From Gammaproteobacteria bacterium (lineage in GTDB: Bacteria; Pseudomonadota; Gammaproteobacteria; JAABTG01): a stretch of DNA of 35,254 bases. The notes under the pieces are model-generated. The model did no database searches, was not told where the DNA came from, and was given only the letters and a program-made list of their open reading frames with translations. The DNA is taken from contig JAGNLM010000017.1 in NCBI GenBank assembly GCA_017999615.1, forward strand, positions 1 to 35,254. Reading direction: 5' to 3'. How positions within the stretch are numbered: the first letter of the stretch is position 1; each line of letters begins with the position of its first letter. Shown here in pieces: positions 30,022 to 35,254 of the stretch. The position numbers and the translations under genes were made by a program.

Positions 30022-31104
30022 ATGTTGCTCTGGCTTGCCGAGCTCCTGGCCCATCAGCACCGGGGCTTCCACGTCTTCCAGTACCTCACGCTGCGGGCCG
30101 TCCTCGGCGTCCTGACCGCGCTGGTGATCTCCCTGCTGGTGGGGCCGCGGATGATCCGGCGCCTCAGCCGCCACCAGATCGGCCAGACGGTGCGCGACGA
30201 CGGGCCCCAGACCCACCTGGCCAAGGCCGGCACCCCCACCATGGGGGGCGCCCTCATCCTCGTCGCGATCGCCGCGACCACGCTGCTCTGGGCCGACCTC
30301 GGCAATCGCCGGGTCTGGGTCGCCCTGGTGGTGACGCTGCTGTTCGGGGCGGTGGGCTGGGCGGACGATTACATCAAGCTGGTGGCCAAGAACCCCCGCG
30401 GCCTGCCGGCGCGCTGGAAGTACTTCTGGCAGTCGGTGATCGGGCTGGGCGCCGCGGTGTTCCTCTACGCCACCGCGAGCGTGCCCGCCGACACCGCGCT
30501 CATCGTGCCCCTCTTCAAGAACATCGTCGTCGACCTCGGCTGGTGGTTCATCCCCCTCACCTACCTGGTCGTGGTGGGGAGCAGCAACGCGGTGAACCTG
30601 ACCGACGGGCTCGACGGCCTCGCCATCATGCCCACCGTCCTGGTGGCGGGGGCGCTCGGCATCTTCGCCTACGTGATGGGCAACGCCCAGTTCACCCACT
30701 ACCTCGGTTTCCCGCTGGTCCCCGGCGCGGGTGAGCTCGTGGTGCTGTGCGGGGCGATCGTCGGCGCCGGCCTCGGTTTCCTCTGGTTCAACACCTACCC
30801 GGCCCAGGTCTTCATGGGGGACGTGGGGGCGCTCGCCCTCGGCGCCGCCCTCGGCACCATCGCCGTGTTGGTGCGCCAGGAGCTGGTCCTGGTCGTCATG
30901 GGCGGGATCTTCGTGATGGAGACCGTGTCCGTCATCCTGCAGGTCGCGTCCTTCCAACTGACCGGGCGCCGGATCTTCCGCATGGCGCCCCTGCACCACC
31001 ACTTCGAGCTCAAGGGCTGGCCCGAGCCGCGCGTGATCGTCCGCTTCTGGATCGTCACCGTGGTCCTGGTCCTGGCCGGGCTCGCCACGCTGAAGGTCCG
31101 GTGA
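30022..31104 (+). CDS. mraY: Phospho-MurNAc-pentapeptide translocase MraY
   Basis: Integral membrane enzyme that transfers phospho-MurNAc-pentapeptide to undecaprenyl phosphate, making lipid I. The product has 360 residues, the same as E. coli MraY, with about ten hydrophobic helices. Catalytic and Mg2+-binding segments are intact: GTPTMGG-like [35 protein letters not shown], and [18 protein letters not shown]. The cytoplasmic [24 protein letters not shown] histidine loop is also intact. ATG at 30022 gives MLLWLAELL. Its stop overlaps murD by GTGA. Confidence 0.98.
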   Translation: MLLWLAELLAHQHRGFHVFQYLTLRAVLGVLTALVISLLVGPRMIRRLSRHQIGQTVRDDGPQTHLAKAGTPTMGGALILVAIAATTLLWADLGNRRVWVALVVTLLFGAVGWADDYIKLVAKNPRGLPARWKYFWQSVIGLGAAVFLYATASVPADTALIVPLFKNIVVDLGWWFIPLTYLVVVGSSNAVNLTDGLDGLAIMPTVLVAGALGIFAYVMGNAQFTHYLGFPLVPGAGELVVLCGAIVGAGLGFLWFNTYPAQVFMGDVGALALGAALGTIAVLVRQELVLVVMGGIFVMETVSVILQVASFQLTGRRIFRMAPLHHHFELKGWPEPRVIVRFWIVTVVLVLAGLATLKVR

Positions 31105-32498
31105 GCGACATGGCAGGCCGACGCGTCGAATCCTCCCTGCGCACCCTCCCGGGCGACCCCGCCCGGACTGGCCCGACCGTGGTCGTCGGCCTCGGCAAGA
31201 CCGGGCTGTCGTGCGTGCGCTACCTCGCCCGGCGCGGCCTGCCCTTCGAGGTGCTCGACACCCGGGCCGCGCCCCCCGGTCTCGAGGCCCTGCAGCGCGA
31301 GCTCCCCGGCGTCCAGCCGGTGCTGGGGCCCCTGGACCCCGAGCGCCTGCGCCGGGCGTCCCGCGTCGTGCTGAGCCCCGGTGTGCCGCGGCGCGAGCCG
31401 GCGGTGGCCGGCGCGCTCGCCGCCGGGGTGCCGGTGGTGGGCGACATCGAGCTGTTCGCGCACGAGGCCACGGCGCCGGTGGTCGCGATCACCGGCTCGA
31501 ACGGCAAGAGCACGGTGACGACGCTGGTGGGCGACATGGCCCGGGACCAGGGTCGCGACGTGCGGGTGGGGGCGAACCTGGGAACGCCGGCCCTCGATCT
31601 CCTCGGGGACCGGGAGCCCGACCTCTACGTGCTCGAGCTCTCCAGCTTCCAGCTCGAGACCACCGACTCCCTGGACGCGACGGTGGCCACCGTGCTCAAC
31701 GTGAGCCCCGACCACATGGACCGCTACGACTCGGTCGGCGAGTACGCCGCGGCCAAGGCGCGGGTGTTCCGGGGCACGGGGACGATGGTTCTGAACCGGG
31801 ACGACCCGTGGGTCGTGGGGATGGCCACCGCGGGCCGCCCCACCCTGGGCTTCACTCTGCGCGCCCCGCAGGCGGGCGACTTCGGGCTGCTGGACCGCGC
31901 CGGCGAGCCGTGGCTCGCCCGGGGCAGTGAGCCGCTGCTGCCCGAGGCGGAGCTGCGGATCCGGGGGCGCCACAACACCGCCAACGCCCTCGCCGCGCTC
32001 GCCCTCGCGGAGGTCGTCGGGCTCTCCCGCGCGGGGATGCTCGAGACCCTGCGCCGCTTCCCCGGGCTCGCCCACCGCTGCCAGTGGGTAGCGGCGTCCC
32101 GTGGTGTGGACTGGTACAACGACTCGAAGGGCACGAACGTGGGGGCGACCATCGCCGCGGTCCAGGGGCTGCGGCCCCGGGGGCAGGTGGTCCTCATCGC
32201 CGGTGGCGACGGCAAGGGCGCGGATTTCGGCGACCTGCGCGAGGTCCTCCCGGGCCTGGTGCGGGCGGTGGTGCTGATCGGCCGGGACGGGCCGCGGATC
32301 GGTGAGGCACTCGCGGGTGCACTGCCGACCGTCTCCGCCGCGGACATGGCGGGGGCGGTGGCCGAGTGCCGGCGCCTCGCGGAGCCCGGGGACGCGGTGC
32401 TCCTGTCGCCCGCCTGCGCGAGCTTCGACATGTTCCGGGGCTACGACCACCGGGGTGAGGTCTTCGTCGAGGCCGTGCGCCAGGAGCTGGGGGCGTGA
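31101..32498 (+). CDS. murD: UDP-MurNAc-L-alanine:D-glutamate ligase MurD
   Basis: Adds D-glutamate to UDP-MurNAc-L-Ala. From GTG at 31101 it has 465 residues. The N-terminal Rossmann-like domain starts [11 protein letters not shown] (27-37), the ATP loop is [11 protein letters not shown] (130-140), and further segments are [58 protein letters not shown] and [12 protein letters not shown]. About 25 residues precede the first strand, somewhat longer than E. coli MurD; ATG at 31110 is an alternative. The GTGA overlap with mraY supports the GTG. The end overlaps ftsW in the same way. Confidence 0.96.
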   Translation: MSDMAGRRVESSLRTLPGDPARTGPTVVVGLGKTGLSCVRYLARRGLPFEVLDTRAAPPGLEALQRELPGVQPVLGPLDPERLRRASRVVLSPGVPRREPAVAGALAAGVPVVGDIELFAHEATAPVVAITGSNGKSTVTTLVGDMARDQGRDVRVGANLGTPALDLLGDREPDLYVLELSSFQLETTDSLDATVATVLNVSPDHMDRYDSVGEYAAAKARVFRGTGTMVLNRDDPWVVGMATAGRPTLGFTLRAPQAGDFGLLDRAGEPWLARGSEPLLPEAELRIRGRHNTANALAALALAEVVGLSRAGMLETLRRFPGLAHRCQWVAASRGVDWYNDSKGTNVGATIAAVQGLRPRGQVVLIAGGDGKGADFGDLREVLPGLVRAVVLIGRDGPRIGEALAGALPTVSAADMAGAVAECRRLAEPGDAVLLSPACASFDMFRGYDHRGEVFVEAVRQELGA

Positions 32499-33667
32499 GA
32501 AAGCTCGCCGCAGCCGGGGCCATTCCCGCCAGCGAGGCGCCCGCGCGCCACTCGCTCGCGGCCCGGCACGACCTCTGGCTGATGGGCGCGTTCGCCGCGA
32601 TCCTGACGCTCGGGCTCGTGATGGTGGCCTCGGCCTCGATCGCGCTCGCCGACCGCCAGACGGGGCAGCCGCTCTACTACCTCTGGCGCCAGCTGGGCTA
32701 CACCGCTGCCGGCGTCCTGCTGATGGCGCTGACGGTGCGCATCCCGCTCGCCCGCTGGCGCGCCCACGGCCCGCTGCTGCTGTTCGCGAGCGTGGTGCTG
32801 CTGGGGCTGGTCCTGGTCCCCGGGGTCGGCCGCGAGGTGAACGGCAGCTACCGCTGGATCCCGCTCGGCCCCATCAACATGCAGCCCTCCGAGCTGGCGA
32901 AGCTGTTCATGATCCTGTTCCTCGCCGGCTACCTGGTGCGCCGGGGGCACGAGGTGCGCACCCGCTTCAGCGGCTTCGCCAAGCCCATGGCGCTGCTCGT
33001 GGGCATCTCCGGGCTGCTCCTGATGGAGCCGGACTACGGTGCGACGGCGGTGCTGTTCGCGACCACCCTGGGCATGCTCTTCCTCGGGGGGGTCCCCCTC
33101 GTGCTCTTCCTCGGCTGGGTCGCCGCCGGGCTCGGGGTGATGGTGGCGATGGTGCTGCTCGCGCCCTACCGGCTGCAGCGCCTGACCACCTTCATGGACC
33201 CCTGGGTCGACCCCTTCAACACCGGCTTCCAGCTGACCCAGGCCCTGATCGCCGTCGGGCGCGGGCAGTGGCTCGGCGTGGGGCTCGGGGGCAGCGTCCA
33301 GAAGCTCTTCTATCTCCCGGAGGCCCACACCGACTTCCTGGTCGCGGTGCTCGCCGAGGAGCTCGGGCTGCTGGGGCTGCTGGTCGTCGTGGGGCTCTTC
33401 GCGTTCGTGGTCCTGCGTGCCTTCCAGCTCGCGCGCCAGGCCGAGGACCGCGAGGACCCGTTCGCCGCGTACGTCGGCTACGGCATCGGCCTGTCCCTCG
33501 CCCTGCAGGCCCTGGTGAACGTGGGCGTGAACCTCGGCGCGCTCCCCACCAAGGGGCTGACGCTCCCCCTCATGAGCTACGGCGGCTCGAGCATGCTCGT
33601 GAACTGCCTGGCGGGCGGGCTGCTCCTGCGCCTGGCGCAGGAGCAGCGGCTGGGAGGCGCGCGGTGA
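32495..33667 (+). CDS. ftsW: Septal peptidoglycan polymerase FtsW (SEDS family)
   Basis: SEDS glycosyltransferase that polymerises lipid II at the septum with FtsI. The 390 residues form about ten helices. Signature segments are LVMVASASI, GREVNGSYRWIPLGPINMQPSELAKLFMI with the conserved PSE, MEPDYGATAV, LQRLTTFMDPWVDPFNTGFQLTQALIAVGRG, LPEAHTDFLVAVLAEELG with the catalytic-type Asp, and GALPTKGLTLPLMSYGGSS. GTG at 32495 overlaps murD by four bases. The cytoplasmic N-terminus of about 25 residues is typical of FtsW rather than RodA. Confidence 0.97.
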   Translation: MRKLAAAGAIPASEAPARHSLAARHDLWLMGAFAAILTLGLVMVASASIALADRQTGQPLYYLWRQLGYTAAGVLLMALTVRIPLARWRAHGPLLLFASVVLLGLVLVPGVGREVNGSYRWIPLGPINMQPSELAKLFMILFLAGYLVRRGHEVRTRFSGFAKPMALLVGISGLLLMEPDYGATAVLFATTLGMLFLGGVPLVLFLGWVAAGLGVMVAMVLLAPYRLQRLTTFMDPWVDPFNTGFQLTQALIAVGRGQWLGVGLGGSVQKLFYLPEAHTDFLVAVLAEELGLLGLLVVVGLFAFVVLRAFQLARQAEDREDPFAAYVGYGIGLSLALQALVNVGVNLGALPTKGLTLPLMSYGGSSMLVNCLAGGLLLRLAQEQRLGGAR

Positions 33668-34764
33668 GCGGCCCCGTGACGACCCCTGCGCGCTCCGTCC
33701 TGGTGATGGCCGGCGGCACCGGAGGCCACGTCTACCCCGCGCTCGCGGTGGCCGACCACCTGCGCGGCCAGGGCCAGCGGGTGGAGTGGCTCGGGACGGC
33801 CGCGGGGTTGGAGTCCCGGGTGGCGCCCGCCCACGGCTTCGCGCTGCACCGCATCGACGTGGCGGGGCTCCGCGGCAAGGGCGGGGCGGCCTGGCTCGCC
33901 GCCCCCGTGCGCCTGGTGCGGGCGCTCTTCCAGGCCTGGCGGGTGGTGGGCGCGTCGCGGCCCGACGTCGTCCTCGGACTCGGCGGGTTCGTCAGTGGGC
34001 CCGGAGGGCTGGCGGCGTGGCTGCGGGGCCGCCCCCTCGTCATCCACGAGCAGAACGCGGTGCCGGGGCTGACCAACCGGCTGCTCTCGCGCGTCGCCCG
34101 CGTGGTGCTGGAGGCCTTCCCCGGGAGCTTCCCCGCCCGCGCCCGCGCCCGGCACACGGGCAACCCGGTGCGCGCCGCGCTCGCCGGGGTCCCGGCGCCG
34201 GAGGCCCGCCTGGCCGGGCGCGAGGGCCCCCTGCGCCTGCTGGTCCTCGGCGGCAGCCAGGGTGCGCGCGCCCTCAACGAGGCCGTGCCGGCCGCGCTCG
34301 CGGTGCTGCCCGACCCCGGTGCGGTCACCGTGTGGCACCAGGCCGGCCCCGCGCAGCTGGAGGCGGCGCGCGAGGCCTACGCCCGGGCCGGCGTGCCGGT
34401 GCGCCTGGCCGGTTTCATCGAGGACATGGCCGAGGCCTACTCCTGGGCCGACCTGGTCCTCTGCCGCGCCGGGGCCATGACCCTGGCAGAGCTGTGGGCC
34501 GTGGGGCTCGGCGCGGTGCTGGTGCCGTTCCCCTTCGCGGTGGACGACCACCAGAGCCACAACGCCCGCTACGGCGCGCAGCGCGGGGCGGCGATCGCGG
34601 TGCCCCAGCCGGAGCTCTCGGCCGAGCGCTTGGCCCGGCTGCTGGACGAGCTGGCGGGGGACCGGGGGCGGGTCCTCACCATGGCCCGGGCGGCCCGCGC
34701 CCTGGCGGTCCCCGACGCGGCGGAGCGGGTGGCCCGCGCCTGCCTGGAGGTGTGCGATGGCTGA
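33664..34764 (+). CDS. murG: Lipid I GlcNAc transferase MurG
   Basis: Adds GlcNAc to lipid I on the inner face of the membrane, giving lipid II. The 366 residues form a GT-B fold: first glycine loop [16 protein letters not shown] (about 15-30), [28 protein letters not shown], second loop [12 protein letters not shown] near 195-206, [27 protein letters not shown] and [14 protein letters not shown] for UDP-GlcNAc. GTG at 33664 overlaps ftsW in GTGA. The stop lies inside the start of murC (8-base overlap). Confidence 0.97.
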   Translation: MSGPVTTPARSVLVMAGGTGGHVYPALAVADHLRGQGQRVEWLGTAAGLESRVAPAHGFALHRIDVAGLRGKGGAAWLAAPVRLVRALFQAWRVVGASRPDVVLGLGGFVSGPGGLAAWLRGRPLVIHEQNAVPGLTNRLLSRVARVVLEAFPGSFPARARARHTGNPVRAALAGVPAPEARLAGREGPLRLLVLGGSQGARALNEAVPAALAVLPDPGAVTVWHQAGPAQLEAAREAYARAGVPVRLAGFIEDMAEAYSWADLVLCRAGAMTLAELWAVGLGAVLVPFPFAVDDHQSHNARYGAQRGAAIAVPQPELSAERLARLLDELAGDRGRVLTMARAARALAVPDAAERVARACLEVCDG

Positions 34765-35254
34765 TGCGCCCGTGAGCGTTCCCCCGGCCGTGCGCCGGGA
34801 AGGCAATGGCACCGCCTGGATGCGCCGCATCGAGCGGGTGCACTTCGTCGGCATCGGCGGCGTCGGCATGAGCGGGATCGCGGAGGTGCTGGCGACCCTC
34901 GGGTACCGGGTCTCGGGCTCGGACGTGAAGGAAGGCCCTGCCACCCGCCGGCTGCAGGGCATGGGGGTGCGCGTCTTCCTCGGCCACGAGGCGAGCCAGG
35001 TGGAAGGGGTGGACGTGGTGGTCGTCTCCTCGGCGGTCCGCCGCGACAACCCCGAGGTGGTCCGCGCGCGGGAGCTGCGGGTGCCCGTGGTGCCCCGCGC
35101 GGAGATGCTCGCCGAGCTCATGCGCTTCCGGCAGGGGATCGCGGTGGCCGGGACCCACGGCAAGACCACCACCACGAGCCTGGTGGCGAGCGTGCTCGCC
35201 GAGGGTGGCCTCGACCCGACCTTCGTCATCGGCGGCCGGCTGAACAGCGCGGGC
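34757..35254 (+). CDS. murC: UDP-MurNAc:L-alanine ligase MurC, N-terminal part
   Basis: Adds L-alanine to UDP-MurNAc, the first of the four Mur ligase steps. 166 codons are present before the window ends; the full protein is about 470-490 residues. Visible are the Rossmann start [19 protein letters not shown] (28-46), [28 protein letters not shown] and the ATP loop [10 protein letters not shown] (131-140) followed by [14 protein letters not shown] at 34757 overlaps the murG stop by eight bases. The N-terminus is about 20 residues longer than the conserved start. No fault is seen; the truncation is due to the window edge. Confidence 0.96.
   Translation, partial: MADAPVSVPPAVRREGNGTAWMRRIERVHFVGIGGVGMSGIAEVLATLGYRVSGSDVKEGPATRRLQGMGVRVFLGHEASQVEGVDVVVVSSAVRRDNPEVVRARELRVPVVPRAEMLAELMRFRQGIAVAGTHGKTTTTSLVASVLAEGGLDPTFVIGGRLNSAG

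Noticed and set aside
28600-31002. 800-codon open frame on the minus strand
   Set aside because: It is antisense to murF and mraY, which are unmistakable; composition is that of a GC-rich shadow frame.

Overview
The window is a very GC-rich (roughly 70% by eye) stretch of bacterial chromosome. Gene content and order point to a gammaproteobacterium, probably of a high-GC lineage near Pseudomonas, Ectothiorhodospiraceae or Chromatiales. The indicators are sspA-sspB, the rsmI-lpoA-yraN-diaA-dolP series, a short-form hisG behind murA, a complete mlaFEDCB operon and the classical mraZ-rsmH-ftsL-ftsI-mur gene order. Most genes start with GTG, and eight adjacent pairs share a four-base GTGA overlap, so coding is dense and probably translationally coupled. 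I see no prophage, CRISPR array, transposase or defence locus. Nearly everything is core chromosome.

Left end (1-3.3 kb): the N-terminal part of trkH (minus strand) runs off the window. Its last roughly 40 codons do not look like TrkH. A tRNA-Leu(CAA) lies upstream of it. On the plus strand follow queA and tgt (queuosine modification of tRNA). From 3.3 to 6.4 kb come yajC-secD-secF, the accessory part of the Sec translocon. A divergent DUF72-like gene follows, then mlaF-mlaE-mlaD-mlaC-mlaB (7.2-10.3 kb), which maintains outer-membrane lipid asymmetry. Next are murA (first committed peptidoglycan step) and hisG-hisD-hisC (histidine biosynthesis), which end at a convergent gene for a DegS/AlgW-type periplasmic protease (14.8-15.9 kb).

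Middle (16-23.4 kb): sspA-sspB (stringent starvation protein and ClpXP adaptor) run on the plus strand. They converge on a minus-strand group made of lpoA, yraN, diaA, dolP and a GlcD/LDH-D-like FAD oxidase. This group is transcribed from a good promoter whose -35 box overlaps the start codon of the divergent rsmI. Downstream of rsmI is the RNase P RNA gene rnpB.

Right end (23.4-35.25 kb): an AT-rich leader (about 43% GC over 180 bases) carries a sigma-70-type promoter and a 10-bp-spaced array of MraZ boxes. It drives the division and cell wall cluster mraZ-rsmH-ftsL-ftsI-murE-murF-mraY-murD-ftsW-murG-murC, with murC cut by the window end.

Much of the window serves the envelope: precursor synthesis (MurA-MurG, MraY), septal synthesis (FtsW, FtsI, FtsL), synthase activation (LpoA), lipid transport (Mla), outer-membrane integrity (DolP), protein export (SecDF-YajC) and envelope stress sensing (DegS/AlgW). 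I found no convincing undescribed system. The items most worth a second look are the non-homologous tail on trkH, the gene losses relative to the Pseudomonas-like order (ibaG; the stretch between degS/algW and sspA), the AT-rich dcw leader with its inverted repeats and MraZ boxes, and the start-codon/-35 overlap at rsmI/lpoA.
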